A DNA stretch of 64,000 bases from Campylobacter concisus (GCF_002165775.1 NZ_NDYP01000005.1:1-64000), one strand, 5' to 3'. Positions 52,959-63,198 are shown, counted from the first letter of the stretch. Notes: generated from the letters alone by a model not told the origin. A program made the numbers and translations.

Positions 52959-54132
52959 AAATTTTTCCTTTTTCGTAGCCGATAACCGTATTTATGTCCT
53001 TATCGCCCCTGCCTGAGACGTTTACGACGATGACGCTTTTTTTATCAAGTTTTGGGCAAAGCTTTTCTAGATACGCCAGTGCGTGTGCGCTTTCGATGGC
53101 TGGGATGATGCCCTCCATCTTGCTTAAGAAATAAAGAGCGTTTATGCATTCATCGTCAGTTACAGCTTCGTATTTTACCCTTTTGATGTCGTTTAAGTGG
53201 GCGTGCTCTGGACCGATGCCTGGGTAGTCTAAGCCTGCTGAGATGCTGTAAACTGGCGAGATCATGCCATACTCGTCTTGCAAGACCGTAGTTTTCATGC
53301 CGTGGATGATGCCGGTTTTGCCTTTGCTAAGCGTAGCTGCGTGATAAGGCGTCTCTATGCCAAGGCCGCCAGCCTCGATACCTACTAAATTTACACTCTC
53401 ATCGTCTAAAAATGCGCTAAAAATTCCAATAGCATTACTGCCGCCTCCAACGCAGGCGATGACGTAGTCGGCCTTTTTGCCATACTCTGCAAGCTGAGCT
53501 TTGGCCTCTGTGCCGATGATGCTTTGAAAATCACGCACGATCTTTGGATATGGGTGCGGGCCAACGGCTGAGCCGATGACGTAAAATGCACTCTCTATCT
53601 CGTTTACCCACGCTTGTATGGCCGCCGTAGTCGCCTCTTTTAGCGTTTTTAAGCCGTCTTCTACGCTCACCACTTTTGCTCCAAGAAGCTGCATACGAAA
53701 GGCATTTAGCTGCTGTCTAGCAACATCCGTAGCCCCCATATACACGTCGCACTCCAAGCCCAAAAGTGCCGCAGCAGTCGCTGTCGCCACGCCGTGCTGA
53801 CCAGCTCCAGTCTCAGCTAAAATTTTCTTTTTGCCCATTTTTTTAGCAAGTAGCGCTTGAGCAAGAGCGTTATTTATCTTGTGCGCACCTGTGTGGTTTA
53901 GATCCTCTCTTTTTAGGTAAATTTCATGTCTGTAGTGCTCGCTCAGGCGCTTTGCAAAAAAAAGCGGACTAGGCCTACCCACATAATTTTTAAGCAGATC
54001 ATCAAGCTCGTCTTTAAATTCCTTAGTCTTTGCGATGCTAGCATAGGCGCTTTCCAGCTCATCAAGGGCAAACATCACCGTTTCAGGCACGAACTGCCCG
54101 CCAAATTTTCCAAAATATGCTTTACTATTCAT
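52951..54132 (-). CDS. trpB: tryptophan synthase beta chain
   Basis: PLP enzyme making tryptophan from indole and serine. The 393 residues have the PLP lysine in [31 protein letters not shown], the phosphate-binding [12 protein letters not shown] and [12 protein letters not shown]. Overlaps trpF and trpA by eight bases each. Confidence 0.97.
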   Translation of the reverse strand: MNSKAYFGKFGGQFVPETVMFALDELESAYASIAKTKEFKDELDDLLKNYVGRPSPLFFAKRLSEHYRHEIYLKREDLNHTGAHKINNALAQALLAKKMGKKKILAETGAGQHGVATATAAALLGLECDVYMGATDVARQQLNAFRMQLLGAKVVSVEDGLKTLKEATTAAIQAWVNEIESAFYVIGSAVGPHPYPKIVRDFQSIIGTEAKAQLAEYGKKADYVIACVGGGSNAIGIFSAFLDDESVNLVGIEAGGLGIETPYHAATLSKGKTGIIHGMKTTVLQDEYGMISPVYSISAGLDYPGIGPEHAHLNDIKRVKYEAVTDDECINALYFLSKMEGIIPAIESAHALAYLEKLCPKLDKKSVIVVNVSGRGDKDINTVIGYEKGKIYG

Positions 54133-54736
54133 CTTCTACCTCACCTATGATCTTTAAAATTCTCTCTATCTTTTGCGCGTCTTTTATGCCGTTTTCGTCC
54201 TCGACTTTTGAGTTGATATCGACTAGATATGGCTTAAATTTGAGCGCCTCTTTTATGTTGTGCTCGCCTATGCCCCCAGCCATGCCAAATTTAAATTTGA
54301 CCTCTTTTAAAATTTCCCACTCAAAGCTAGTGCCGTTTCCGCCTAAATTTTCGCCCTTGCAGTCAAAAAGCGCCATGTCAAAATGCTTAAAATCAACCTC
54401 TGGCAAGCTATCTTTCACGCTAAAAACCTGCCAAATTTCTTGTCCCATATCTTTTAAATTTGCATGTAAATTTTCGCTCACCCCTCCGTGCACCTGAGCG
54501 ACATCAAGTTCCGCAAACTGACAAATTTCCATTATCTCGCACTCACTTTGATCAGCAAAAACGCCAACTACTTTTTTGCCTTTGGCGTGAGCAAATTTAG
54601 CTATCTGCCTAGCTAAATTTAACTCGACTCTTCTTTTGCTTTTGGCAAATATTAGCCCTATATAATGGACTCCAAGCTCGCAAACCGCACTTGCTTCATC
54701 TAGTGTTTTGATACCACAAATTTTAACTAGCGCCAT
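54125..54736 (-). CDS. trpF: phosphoribosylanthranilate isomerase
   Basis: Third enzyme of tryptophan synthesis, a TIM barrel of 203 residues: [15 protein letters not shown] with catalytic Cys, [22 protein letters not shown] and the C-terminal [15 protein letters not shown]. Starts at the last base of trpGD's stop. Confidence 0.94.
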   Translation of the reverse strand: MALVKICGIKTLDEASAVCELGVHYIGLIFAKSKRRVELNLARQIAKFAHAKGKKVVGVFADQSECEIMEICQFAELDVAQVHGGVSENLHANLKDMGQEIWQVFSVKDSLPEVDFKHFDMALFDCKGENLGGNGTSFEWEILKEVKFKFGMAGGIGEHNIKEALKFKPYLVDINSKVEDENGIKDAQKIERILKIIGEVEDE

Positions 54737-56340
54737 TACGCTTGCGCCTTTATAAACTCTTCATAAAATTTATACGCCCTGCCACTTTTTATCACTTCAA
54801 GCACCATATTTTTGGCTTCGTCTAGGCTCGTTGCGCCGTCTGCTGCATAAAGCGCAAACATCGCGTTAAAGACCACGATGTCAAATTTCGCCCCCTGCTC
54901 CTCGCCCTTTAGCGTGCGGATCAAGGTTTTGGCGTTTTCCTCTGACGTGCCGCCCTCGATGTCGCTGTGAAGCGCTCTTTTAAAGCCAAACTGCTCTGGC
55001 GTGATGCTGTACTCAAAAATTTCGCCATTTTTTAGCTCAACAACGCTTGTTTCACTGCAAAGAGTGATCTCGTCTAGTCCGTCATCTCCGCGAACGACTA
55101 GAGCGTGCTTTCTGCCAAGGATTTTAAGCGTCTGGGCATAGAGTTTTAGAACAGGCTTATGATAGACGCCAACTAGCTGGTTTGTAAGGTTTAAATTTGG
55201 ATTTAATAGCGGTCCAAGCACGTTAAATACGGTTCTTATGCCAAGTCTTTGGCGCACCTCTCTCACCTCACCAACTAGCGGGTGGAAAAATGGCGCATGA
55301 AAAAAGGCTAAATTTTTACTAGCTAAATTTTCACACTGTTTTGCCAGTGATTTTTCACTTTTTACGCCTAAAATTTCAAGCACATCAGAGCTACCTGACT
55401 TGCTTGAAACTGCTTTATTGCCGTGTTTTGCGACCTTTACGCCAAGGCTTGCAAGGATAAATGCCACAGTTGTTGAGATATTTATCGTCTTAAAGCCGTC
55501 GCCTCCAGTGCCGCAAAGATCGATCATAGGCGTGTCATCACGGTAAGTTTGCGAGTATTTTAGGATATTTTTCGCGAGCGCAGCAAGACTTTTTGGGTAG
55601 AGGCTCTTTTCGCTTATAAGCACCAAAAGTGCCGAAAGCTGCACGATCTCGTACTCTTTACTGGCTATTATCTCACAAATTTGCTCAAAGTCACTATCAT
55701 CAAGCGGTATGCTCTCTTGAAGCTTGATAAGATATGGCTTAAGTGAGCGAATTTTTGGCTCTTTAACCTCATCTTTTGCTTTGTAATTTACAAAATTTTC
55801 AACTATCTTTTTACCGTATTGCGTAAAGTAGCTCTCAGGGTGAAACTGGATACCAAATATCGGCTTATCTTTTACGCTAAGTGCCATAACTACGCCATCA
55901 TCGCTCACCGCATCAGCACTCAAGCTAGCTGGGAGCTCATCAACATAAAGTGAGTGGTAGCGCATAACCTCAAAGCGCTCAGGCAACCCATAAAAAAGTG
56001 GCTCTTTATTTTTTACATCAATAAAAGATGTTTTTCCATGAAGTGGGTCATCTAGTCTTTTTATCTTTGCACCAAAACTAAGTCCTATAGCTTGGTGTCC
56101 GAGGCAAATTCCAAGTACTGGCACACCAAGGTCTGCCTGCAAAATTTCTAAGCAAACTCCACTATCTTTCGGATGCTTTGGTCCTGGACTTAAGATTATC
56201 TTGCTTGGGTTTAGTTTTTTGATCTCATCAAGCGTGATCTTGTCATTTCTAACACATTTAACCTCTTCATCGGTAAGCTCTTTAACATATTGCTCGACAT
56301 TAAAAACAAAACTATCGTAATTATCTATGAGTAAAATCAA
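54736..56340 (-). CDS. trpD: TrpG-TrpD fusion: anthranilate synthase glutaminase and anthranilate phosphoribosyltransferase
   Basis: A 534-residue bifunctional protein. TrpG part (1 to about 190): IDNYDSFVFNVEQYV, nucleophile Cys in LGICLGHQAIG and HPESYFTQYG. TrpD part (about 200-534): DLCGTGGDGFKTINIST, HGNKAVSSKSGSSDVLE and RGDDGLDEIT. The TrpG-TrpD fusion is normal in Campylobacter. Start is TTG with AAAGGATATAGG before it. TrpG needs TrpE, which is not upstream: recR lies there instead after 85 empty bases. Confidence 0.95.
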   Translation of the reverse strand: MILLIDNYDSFVFNVEQYVKELTDEEVKCVRNDKITLDEIKKLNPSKIILSPGPKHPKDSGVCLEILQADLGVPVLGICLGHQAIGLSFGAKIKRLDDPLHGKTSFIDVKNKEPLFYGLPERFEVMRYHSLYVDELPASLSADAVSDDGVVMALSVKDKPIFGIQFHPESYFTQYGKKIVENFVNYKAKDEVKEPKIRSLKPYLIKLQESIPLDDSDFEQICEIIASKEYEIVQLSALLVLISEKSLYPKSLAALAKNILKYSQTYRDDTPMIDLCGTGGDGFKTINISTTVAFILASLGVKVAKHGNKAVSSKSGSSDVLEILGVKSEKSLAKQCENLASKNLAFFHAPFFHPLVGEVREVRQRLGIRTVFNVLGPLLNPNLNLTNQLVGVYHKPVLKLYAQTLKILGRKHALVVRGDDGLDEITLCSETSVVELKNGEIFEYSITPEQFGFKRALHSDIEGGTSEENAKTLIRTLKGEEQGAKFDIVVFNAMFALYAADGATSLDEAKNMVLEVIKSGRAYKFYEEFIKAQA

Positions 56341-56425
56341 CCTATATCCTTTAAATTTAGCAGCTGTTGAGCCTTGGCTAAATTTCTATAATTTTAGGCA
56401 AAATTATAACTAAAAGAAAGTTTAA

Positions 56426-56998
56426 TTAGGCTTTTGTACGGCTTTCGTAGGCTTTTAAAAGTGAAAGCATGTCGACGTTTTCTAAATTTACACCAGTTGG
56501 CACGCCCTGGGCGATCTTGCTAAATGAAATTTCACTCATCCCTAGCTTGTCCTCGACGTAAAGCATGAGCGCGTCTGAATTTAACCCCGGCGTAAAGGCA
56601 AAAACAACCTCTTTTGAGCCATTTTGCGTGATAGCACTTCGCAGCCTCTCTATGGCGTCATCATCGATCTCGTCAAGCACGAAGTAAAGGCCGTTATAAA
56701 TGCCATTTTGCTCAAAAACCAAGATATCTTTTGGGCTCTCAACCAGCAAAATGACCTCACTGTCCCTGCTCTCGTCGCTGCAAATGTCACAAATTTCATT
56801 TTCACTTAGCCCACCGCAACGCTCACAACGTTTGATAAACCTCACCGCATCTTCGATATTTTGAGCGAGCCTTAGCCCTGCAAAGCTATCTTGCATGCAG
56901 ACAAAATAGGCAAACCTTGCGGCTGATTTTTTACCGACACCTGGCAGCTTGGCAAAAGACTCAGTTAGTTCGTTAAATTTCTCTAAGCCCCTTTTCAT
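56426..56998 (-). CDS. recR: recombination mediator protein RecR
   Basis: Helps load RecA at gaps with RecO/RecF. The 190 residues have the helix-hairpin-helix LPGVGKKSAARFAY, zinc-finger CERCGGLSENEICDIC and a Toprim domain with LLVESPKDILVFE and FAFTPGLNSDALMLY. Overlaps racS by four bases; recR after racRS is the C. jejuni order. Confidence 0.95.
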   Translation of the reverse strand: MKRGLEKFNELTESFAKLPGVGKKSAARFAYFVCMQDSFAGLRLAQNIEDAVRFIKRCERCGGLSENEICDICSDESRDSEVILLVESPKDILVFEQNGIYNGLYFVLDEIDDDAIERLRSAITQNGSKEVVFAFTPGLNSDALMLYVEDKLGMSEISFSKIAQGVPTGVNLENVDMLSLLKAYESRTKA

Positions 56999-58251
56999 GC
57001 GCGTTTTGCCTTTGCACGAAGTAAAATTTTAAAGACGTGATAGCCGTCTTCGTAGTCATAAACTAGTTCAAATTTTTGCATCTGACAAATTTGCTCGATG
57101 ATATAAAGTCCAAGCCCCATACCACTTCCTGCACTCACCTTATCGCCTCTAACAAAGGCTTGTTTGTAGTAGTCAATCGGATGATTTAGCTTTTTGCCTA
57201 AATTTTTAACCGCTATAAATTCGCTATCGCAGATCAAGATGGCCTTTTTGTCCTCTGCGTATTTTAGGGCATTGTCTATCAAATTTTTAATCGCCAAACT
57301 AAAAAGCTGAAAATCCACTCTTAATATGACGTCATCTCTGATGTCGCAGCTCACTCGCTCTTCAAATTTATCAAGCATGAGCATATCCTGCACCTGCTCT
57401 AAAATGAGCGAGAAATGGCACTCTTGATAGTTTAGCGCGTAGCTTTTAGAAAGGAGCTGCTCGACCTTGCTAAATTCATTTATCAGCATCTCAAGTCGCT
57501 CAAAAACGTTTATGAGCCTCATCTTTTGGGTCTCATTTGCAACCATTTCAGAGACGATCCTACCTTTGCCAATCGGAGTCTTTAGCTCATGCATGATCGC
57601 ACGCAAAAATAGCTGCCTTGAGCGGATGAGCTCTCTTATCTTGCAAACGGCATTATCAAACTCAACAGCGACTTGTCCGATCTCATCTTGCTCATTTTCA
57701 TTTAGCCTAGCCGTCATCGCCATTTCCATATTTCCACTGGCAAATTTTCTGATATCTTTACTAAGCCTTCTAAGTGGTGAAAGACTTCTAAGAACAGAAA
57801 CATAAAGTGAAATTAGAAGGGCTGAAACTATCAAAAACGCGACCCAAAGCGGATCATTTACGTGTCTTGCGTCATTACTTTCAAGAAGTAGCTGAAAAGA
57901 TGGGTTTTTAATAAGCAAATACAAATCGCCTTTGTAATTAACTGATTGCACCACTCCAAGAGGTGTGTGCTGCGTAAAAACAACAGTTCCATTTGTAGCT
58001 ATTGAAGTGGCTAAATTTTTATTTCCAACATACTCTAAGTAAAAATTTTTAAAATAATGTTCTAAATCTCTTGGGGGATTTCCACGTTCATAGAGTGCGA
58101 CAAGATAGTTCATCGCACTTATTTGTCTATCCTTTAGTTTTTCTAAAGCGCTTTCTTGCTGAATGTTTGCAAAAGTTACAAAGAGCAAGCACATCAGCGA
58201 GAAAGCTATGGCAAAGATAATAGTTATCTTCGTAGTTATGGAATATTTCAT
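56995..58251 (-). CDS. racS: sensor histidine kinase RacS
   Basis: A 418-residue membrane kinase: helix one near residues 7-27, periplasmic loop, helix two (WVAFLIVSALLISLYVSVL), HAMP, H-box in RAIMHELKTPIGKGR, N-box IKNLIDNALKYAED, G box GSGMGLGLYIIEQ. Gene order dnaJ / racR / racS / recR equals that of C. jejuni, where RacRS responds to temperature and low oxygen with nitrate limitation. Overlaps racR and recR by four bases each. Confidence 0.92.
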   Translation of the reverse strand: MKYSITTKITIIFAIAFSLMCLLFVTFANIQQESALEKLKDRQISAMNYLVALYERGNPPRDLEHYFKNFYLEYVGNKNLATSIATNGTVVFTQHTPLGVVQSVNYKGDLYLLIKNPSFQLLLESNDARHVNDPLWVAFLIVSALLISLYVSVLRSLSPLRRLSKDIRKFASGNMEMAMTARLNENEQDEIGQVAVEFDNAVCKIRELIRSRQLFLRAIMHELKTPIGKGRIVSEMVANETQKMRLINVFERLEMLINEFSKVEQLLSKSYALNYQECHFSLILEQVQDMLMLDKFEERVSCDIRDDVILRVDFQLFSLAIKNLIDNALKYAEDKKAILICDSEFIAVKNLGKKLNHPIDYYKQAFVRGDKVSAGSGMGLGLYIIEQICQMQKFELVYDYEDGYHVFKILLRAKAKRA

Positions 58252-58919
58252 CCGATAAGCTTATATCCTATGCCTCTTACTGAAAATATATGTTTTGGGG
58301 CTTTTGAGCTATCACCGATTTTTGATCTAAGGCGTCCGATAATAACATCTAAGCTCTTTGAGTCTTTATCTTTTAGGCTTTTACAGTTATAAACTAGCTG
58401 CTCACGTGATACTGAAAAGCTGTGTTGCTTAATGAGATAAGTTAAAATTTCATACTCAGCTGGAGTAAGCGCTAACGGCTCATTGTTAAAGTAAATTTCG
58501 TGGCGTTTATCATCGATCCTAAATGCGCTATCAACGACCTCTTCTTGTACTTCATTTGTCTTTTTGTATCTTCTTATAAGACTTGTGATACGAGCATACA
58601 TCTCTTTTGGATCGTATGGTTTTGGCAAATAATCATCAGCACCAAGCTGAAGTCCAACAACCTTGTCGCTAATATCGCTTCTAGCTGAACTTATGATGAT
58701 AGGAATGTCGTATTTTTGGCGAATTTCTTTACAAACCTCAAGCCCATCAATGCCCGGCAAAGTAAGATCAAGTATTAACAAATCATAGTTTTTTATCCCG
58801 GCACTAAGTCCTAAATATGGATCTTCAAAATTCGTAACTTTTATATTAAAACTATCAAGATATTCAGATAAAATTTGCGCAAATTCTGGATCGTCTTCTA
58901 TCATTAAAACATTAACCAT
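58248..58919 (-). CDS. racR: response regulator RacR
   Basis: OmpR-family regulator of 223 residues: acidic pocket in MIEDDPEF, phospho-acceptor Asp in LLILDLTLPGID, Lys in YLPKPYDPKEMY, and a winged-helix domain with LTPAEYEILTYLI and FSVRGIGYKL. Operon partner of RacS. Divergent from dnaJ, which suggests a shared control region. Confidence 0.93.
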   Translation of the reverse strand: MVNVLMIEDDPEFAQILSEYLDSFNIKVTNFEDPYLGLSAGIKNYDLLILDLTLPGIDGLEVCKEIRQKYDIPIIISSARSDISDKVVGLQLGADDYLPKPYDPKEMYARITSLIRRYKKTNEVQEEVVDSAFRIDDKRHEIYFNNEPLALTPAEYEILTYLIKQHSFSVSREQLVYNCKSLKDKDSKSLDVIIGRLRSKIGDSSKAPKHIFSVRGIGYKLIG

Positions 58920-58949
58920 GAATTATCCTTTTTATTAAAAATAGTAGAG

Positions 58950-58955
58950 ATTATA
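58950..58955 (-). promoter_or_regulatory. -10 element for racR-racS-recR
   Basis: Minus-strand TATAAT in GCCGTATAATCTC, 31 bases before the racR ATG. Confidence 0.55.
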
Positions 58956-58998
58956 CGGCAAAAATGTAAATTCTTTTTTAAATTTAAACTTTTTTGGG

Positions 58999-59004
58999 TA
59001 AAAT
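58999..59004 (+). promoter_or_regulatory. possible -10 element for dnaJ
   Basis: TAAAAT in TTGGGTAAAATCCC, 37 bases before the GTG start. Confidence 0.4.
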
Positions 59005-59041
59005 CCCATATTTAAAATAAGCTTAATTAACAAGGAAAAAT

Positions 59042-60184
59042 GTGGAATTTGACTATTACGAAATCCTTGAAATTTCAAGAAATGCAAGCGGAGATGAGAT
59101 CAAAAAAGCCTTTAGAAGGCTTGCTTTAAAATATCATCCAGATAGAAATTCTGGCGACAAAGAGGCTGAACTAAAATTTAAACAGATAAATGAAGCTTAT
59201 CAAGTTTTAAGCGACGAGCAAAAACGCTCTATCTACGACAGATATGGCAAAGAAGGCCTTGAGGGTCGATTTGGTAGCGGTGGCGGGTTTAGTGCCGATT
59301 TTGACCTTTCAGATATTTTTGACTCATTTTTTGGTGGCGGTTTTTCAAGTAGTTCTAGGCAGAGAAAAAGATACTCTGAAAAATACTCAGCCGATCTTGA
59401 AATTCCTATAAATTTGGAGTTTAACGAAGCTATTTTTGGTTGTGAAAAAGAGATAAAATTTGATCAAAAAGTGCCTTGCCCAACATGCAATGCAACCGGC
59501 AGTAAAGATGGCAAGAGCAAGACTTGCCAGCACTGTGGCGGAAGTGGCAGGATAACACGCGGAAATGGCTTTATGAATATCGTCCAAGAGTGTCCATATT
59601 GTCACGGAAGCGGTGAAGTAATAAGCGAACCATGCCCCGATTGTAACGCGAAAGCTTATAAAATCCAGCAACAAACTGTAAAGATTACCATCCCTGAAGG
59701 CGTTGATAGCGGCATGAGAATGAGAGTAGCTGGTAAAGGCAATATCGGCACAAACGGCGTTCAAGGCGATCTTTATGTAAGCATAAACGTAAAAGAAGAT
59801 AAGCATTTCATTCGTCACAATGATGATGTTTATCTAGAAATTCCTGTCTTTTTCACGCAAGCTATACTTGGTGAAAGCATAAAAATTCCAACGCTTCGAG
59901 GAGAAACTGAGCTAAAACTACCTGTTGGAGCAAAGGACAAGCAGCAATTTATCTTTGAAAATGAAGGTATAAAAAGCGTGAATTCGCGCAAAAAAGGTAG
60001 GCTTGTAGCGCAAATTTCTATTCAAACGCCTGAAAAACTAAGCGATGAGCAAAAAGAGCTTTTAAATAAGCTTCAAGCTAGCTTTGGTATAGAATCAGGC
60101 AAATCAAATACCGATGAAAGCGTCTTTGATAAGATAAAAAGCTGGTTTAAAGGCGATGAGCCAAAAGGCAAAAAGAAAAAATAA
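59042..60184 (+). CDS. dnaJ: co-chaperone DnaJ
   Basis: Stimulates DnaK ATPase and presents substrates. The 380 residues have the J domain with HPD in [10 protein letters not shown], a Gly/Phe-rich region, four zinc repeats ([32 protein letters not shown], the last lacking both glycines) and two C-terminal beta domains. Start is GTG after AAGGAAAAAT; an overlapping ATG two bases earlier is out of frame. Confidence 0.95.
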   Translation: MEFDYYEILEISRNASGDEIKKAFRRLALKYHPDRNSGDKEAELKFKQINEAYQVLSDEQKRSIYDRYGKEGLEGRFGSGGGFSADFDLSDIFDSFFGGGFSSSSRQRKRYSEKYSADLEIPINLEFNEAIFGCEKEIKFDQKVPCPTCNATGSKDGKSKTCQHCGGSGRITRGNGFMNIVQECPYCHGSGEVISEPCPDCNAKAYKIQQQTVKITIPEGVDSGMRMRVAGKGNIGTNGVQGDLYVSINVKEDKHFIRHNDDVYLEIPVFFTQAILGESIKIPTLRGETELKLPVGAKDKQQFIFENEGIKSVNSRKKGRLVAQISIQTPEKLSDEQKELLNKLQASFGIESGKSNTDESVFDKIKSWFKGDEPKGKKKK

Positions 60185-60189
60185 ATTTA

Positions 60190-60221
60190 AATTTGTGACG
60201 TTAAATTTGACGTCACAAATT
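60190..60221. terminator. perfect 12-base-pair hairpin after dnaJ
   Basis: Arms AATTTGTGACGT and ACGTCACAAATT with an eight-base loop, six bases after the dnaJ stop. A short T-containing run follows. Confidence 0.55.
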
Positions 60222-60279
60222 CTTTCAAAATAAATTTTATATATCCTAATTTTTACAAGTAAATTTCACAAAAATTTTA

Positions 60280-60590
60280 AAATTTCATGAACGGGGAATT
60301 TTGGCTCCAAATTTAGTAGCCTGCTAAGGCGAGTGAGATAAGATTTTAAAATTTATAGAAATAAAACAACATATATTTTTGTTCTTTTATTAAGAGAGAA
60401 GGGAGTTTAAATTACGGTCTGCTTGCAGTTGCGAGCTAGCAAAGCAAAAGAACTCCATTCTCCCTTAATAATCCCTCTACCCTGACACGTTCAAGGTGCA
60501 TGCGTTTTGCTATCGAGCAAGTGTCAGGTAAATCTTAGCAGTCAATTCTTACGAGCAAGCAAAATTTTAAAATTTGCAAGAGAGTATAAA
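60280..60590. other. structured intergenic region between dnaJ and pyk
   Basis: No gene found. Two clear foldbacks: 60389-60407 pairs with 60451-60469 in 17 of 19 positions, with further pairing inside its loop (GCTTGC near GCAAAGC); and CCTGACAC at 60481 pairs with GTGTCAGG at 60521, with an inner hairpin TTGCT-ATCG-AGCAA. The palindrome AAATTTTAAAATTT recurs about three times. Both flanking genes end here, so this could hold a small RNA of its own on either strand. It does not match tRNA, tmRNA, SRP RNA or RNase P RNA as I know them. Confidence 0.4.
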
Positions 60591-60591
60591 T

Positions 60592-62043
60592 TTACTCAGT
60601 TGCAAGCTCCAAATAATAATCAAGCTGATCGCGTCTGATGATACGTATAAGGTTCGTGCTACCCTCAACGCCCGTAGGGTGACCGGCAGTGACAAGATAG
60701 GTCTTGTCGTGTTCGACATATCCCTCTTCATACGCCTTTTTCATGACATTTGCTAAAAGTGAGCTAAGCTTTGTTTTTTCTAGTACAAGTGCTGGCGTAA
60801 CACCCCAAGCAAGAGTAAGCATGTGCGATGTCTGTTCATCGTGAGCGACTGCGATGATGTCGATGTTTGTGCGGTTTCTAGCTAATTTTATAGCTGATTT
60901 TCCTGAGCCAGTGATTGAGATTAATGCATCTGCTTTTATGCGAACAGCAAGAGATGCAGCACTACTTGCCACCATATCAGTCTCGTCAAAAAAGTCAAAC
61001 TCATCAAATTTATTATATGGATAGATACTTTGTGTCTGTATGATCGTTTTACTCATCGCCTCTACGACTGCGACTGGGTTTTTACCGATCGCACTCTCCT
61101 CACTTAGCATAACAGCATCAGTGCCGTCTAACACGGCATTTGCTACGTCGCTGATCTCCGCTCTTGTAGCAGTTTCATGCTCTGCCATACTTAGCATCAT
61201 CTGCGTTGCAGTAATGACTGGCTTGCTTGCTGCATTTGCTTTTTTGATGATGAGCTTTTGTATGGTTGGCACCTTGTAAAATGGCAGTTCTATGCCAAGA
61301 TCGCCACGAGCTACCATGATACCATCGCTCTTTGCAATGATGTCGTCTATATTTTCAACCGCATCAAATTTCTCGATCTTAGATAAAACGGCAGCTCTTG
61401 AGCCAAATTCTTTTAAGATATTTTTTGCCTTTATTACGTCATTTGCATCTTGCACGAAGCTAATGGCAACAAAATTTACGCCATGTTTTGCGCCAAATTT
61501 CATATCTTCTTTATCTTTTGGAGTGATGATCTCGATGCCAAGGGCTGTATTTGGAAAATTTACGCCTTTATTTGAGTTTAAAATTCCATCATTTTCAATG
61601 ATAGTTTTTACTATTTCTTTACCTTCGCTGACAACCTTTGCTCTTATAGAGCCATCATAGAGATAGACATACTCGCCAACCTTTAGCATAGGCAAAATTT
61701 GAGGCTGGTTTAGGCTTACTTTATAAATTCCTTTTCCCACTTTTTCACCGATGATCTCATCAGCATAGATACTTAGTTCATCACCAGCCTTTAGATAAAA
61801 TGGCTCACTAAGCTTACCAACTCTGATCTTTGGGCCACAGATATCTTGTAAAATTCCTATTCTTTTATTTAGCTTTTTTTCGATATTTCTTATCTTGTCA
61901 ATGTTTGATTTATGGTATTCGTGTGTCCCATGGCTAAAATTTAAACGAAAGACATTGACACCTGCTTTTACCATCGCCTCCATTGTCTCTTCATTATCAC
62001 TCGCTGGCCCCAAAGTAGCTACGATTTTTGTCTTTTTTATCAT
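60592..62043 (-). CDS. pyk: pyruvate kinase
   Basis: Converts phosphoenolpyruvate and ADP to pyruvate and ATP. The 483 residues show IVATLGPASDNEETM, NFSHGTHEYH, the catalytic segment IMVARGDLGIELPF, ITATQMMLSM and DAVMLSEESAIGK, then a C-terminal allosteric domain. Full length. Single gene, convergent with dnaJ. Confidence 0.96.
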   Translation of the reverse strand: MIKKTKIVATLGPASDNEETMEAMVKAGVNVFRLNFSHGTHEYHKSNIDKIRNIEKKLNKRIGILQDICGPKIRVGKLSEPFYLKAGDELSIYADEIIGEKVGKGIYKVSLNQPQILPMLKVGEYVYLYDGSIRAKVVSEGKEIVKTIIENDGILNSNKGVNFPNTALGIEIITPKDKEDMKFGAKHGVNFVAISFVQDANDVIKAKNILKEFGSRAAVLSKIEKFDAVENIDDIIAKSDGIMVARGDLGIELPFYKVPTIQKLIIKKANAASKPVITATQMMLSMAEHETATRAEISDVANAVLDGTDAVMLSEESAIGKNPVAVVEAMSKTIIQTQSIYPYNKFDEFDFFDETDMVASSAASLAVRIKADALISITGSGKSAIKLARNRTNIDIIAVAHDEQTSHMLTLAWGVTPALVLEKTKLSSLLANVMKKAYEEGYVEHDKTYLVTAGHPTGVEGSTNLIRIIRRDQLDYYLELATE

Positions 62044-62072
62044 TTTTATGCCCCATAAATTTGATTTTTGCG

Positions 62073-62078
62073 ATTATA
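62073..62078 (-). promoter_or_regulatory. -10 element for pyk
   Basis: Minus-strand TATAAT in GTGTTATAATCGC, 30 bases before the pyk ATG. Confidence 0.55.
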
Positions 62079-62104
62079 ACACATTTTAATAATGTAATTT
62101 TTTG

Positions 62105-62110
62105 TATAAT
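62105..62110 (+). promoter_or_regulatory. -10 element for the TRAP binding-protein gene
   Basis: TATAAT in TTTTTGTATAATAGG, 25 bases before the ATG at 62135. Confidence 0.6.
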
Positions 62111-62134
62111 AGGCAAAATTTCAAAGGAGAAGAT

Positions 62135-63190
62135 ATGAATAAATTTTTATTAGCGTCTCTTGGTTTAGCAGCTGTTGCTTGCGTTGCTATGGGAGATGAT
62201 AAAGTTTATAAGCTAAAGCTTGCTAGCTCATGGGAGAGTACTATGCCAGTGCTTGGTGATGTGCCAAAAGAGCTAAAGGACAAAGTTGAAAAGATGAGCA
62301 ATGGCAGACTTGAGCTAAGGATTGATTATCCATCAAAGCATAAATCACCTTTTGCAATGCTTGATTTTGCTAAAAGCGGTCAATACGACATTACCTACAC
62401 AAGTAGCTATTATTATAAAGGCAAAGATGCTAAAACTATATTTTTTACAGCAACTCCATTTATGATGAATACTGACGAGCAAACAGCTTGGTATGAATTT
62501 GGCGGTGGTAAGGAGCTTGAGGCAAAAGTTTACGATCCATACAATATCAAAATTTTTAGAGCTGGAAATACCGGCATGCAAATGGGTGGCTGGTTTAAAA
62601 AAGAGATAAAATCACTAGATGATATCAAAGGTTTAAAGATAAGAATTCCGGGCTTTGGTGGTGAAATTTACGCTAAACTTGGCGCTAACATCAATACTAT
62701 CCCAACTGGTGAGCTTTATATGGCTCTTGAGATGGGAACGATCGACTCAGTCGAATGGGTAAGCCCAGCTTATGATATGGCGCTTGGCTTTCACAAAGTG
62801 GCAAAATACTACTACACAGGCTGGCAAGAGCCAAACGGTGAAACTCAGTTTTTCTTTAATAAAAAATCATACGAGAAGCTTCCAGATGATCTAAAAGCGA
62901 TCTTTGAAGCAGCTGCAGCTGAAGTAGCAAGAGATGCAAATACAAAAGTATTTTATTCAAACGTCGAGTACTGGGATAAAATGAAGAGCGAGTATCCAGA
63001 CATCCAAGTAAAATCTTTCCCTCCAGAAGTAATCGCAGCTCTTAAAAAAGCTACAAATGAACTTCTTGATGAAGAGAGTGCTAAAGATCCACTATTTAAA
63101 GAGATCGTCGAGTCGCAAAGAGCTTTCCTTAAAAAAGCAAGAGAATGGACTAAAATTTCAGACTACGCTTATATCAAAACAAACGAATAG
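62135..63190 (+). CDS. TRAP transporter solute-binding protein, DctP family
   Basis: Periplasmic binding protein of 351 residues. Sec signal MNKFLLASLGLAAVACVAMG, then mature YKLKLASSWESTMPVLGDV. Family motifs: RLELRIDYPSKHKSPFAML, the carboxylate-binding KIRIPGFGGEIY with its arginine, and MALEMGTIDSVEWVSPAYD. Start chosen at 62135 because AAAGGAGA precedes it; an earlier start would precede the signal peptide by 11 residues. No DctQ or DctM gene follows here; a terminator and aroE do. Substrate unknown, probably an organic acid. Confidence 0.88.
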   Translation: MNKFLLASLGLAAVACVAMGDDKVYKLKLASSWESTMPVLGDVPKELKDKVEKMSNGRLELRIDYPSKHKSPFAMLDFAKSGQYDITYTSSYYYKGKDAKTIFFTATPFMMNTDEQTAWYEFGGGKELEAKVYDPYNIKIFRAGNTGMQMGGWFKKEIKSLDDIKGLKIRIPGFGGEIYAKLGANINTIPTGELYMALEMGTIDSVEWVSPAYDMALGFHKVAKYYYTGWQEPNGETQFFFNKKSYEKLPDDLKAIFEAAAAEVARDANTKVFYSNVEYWDKMKSEYPDIQVKSFPPEVIAALKKATNELLDEESAKDPLFKEIVESQRAFLKKAREWTKISDYAYIKTNE

Positions 63191-63198
63191 TAAAATTT

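Noticed and set aside
60280-60590. tmRNA, SRP RNA, RNase P RNA or 6S RNA in the dnaJ-pyk gap
   Set aside because: The diagnostic sequences of tmRNA, SRP RNA and RNase P RNA are absent, and the main hairpin of about 80 bases is too short for 6S RNA as I know it.
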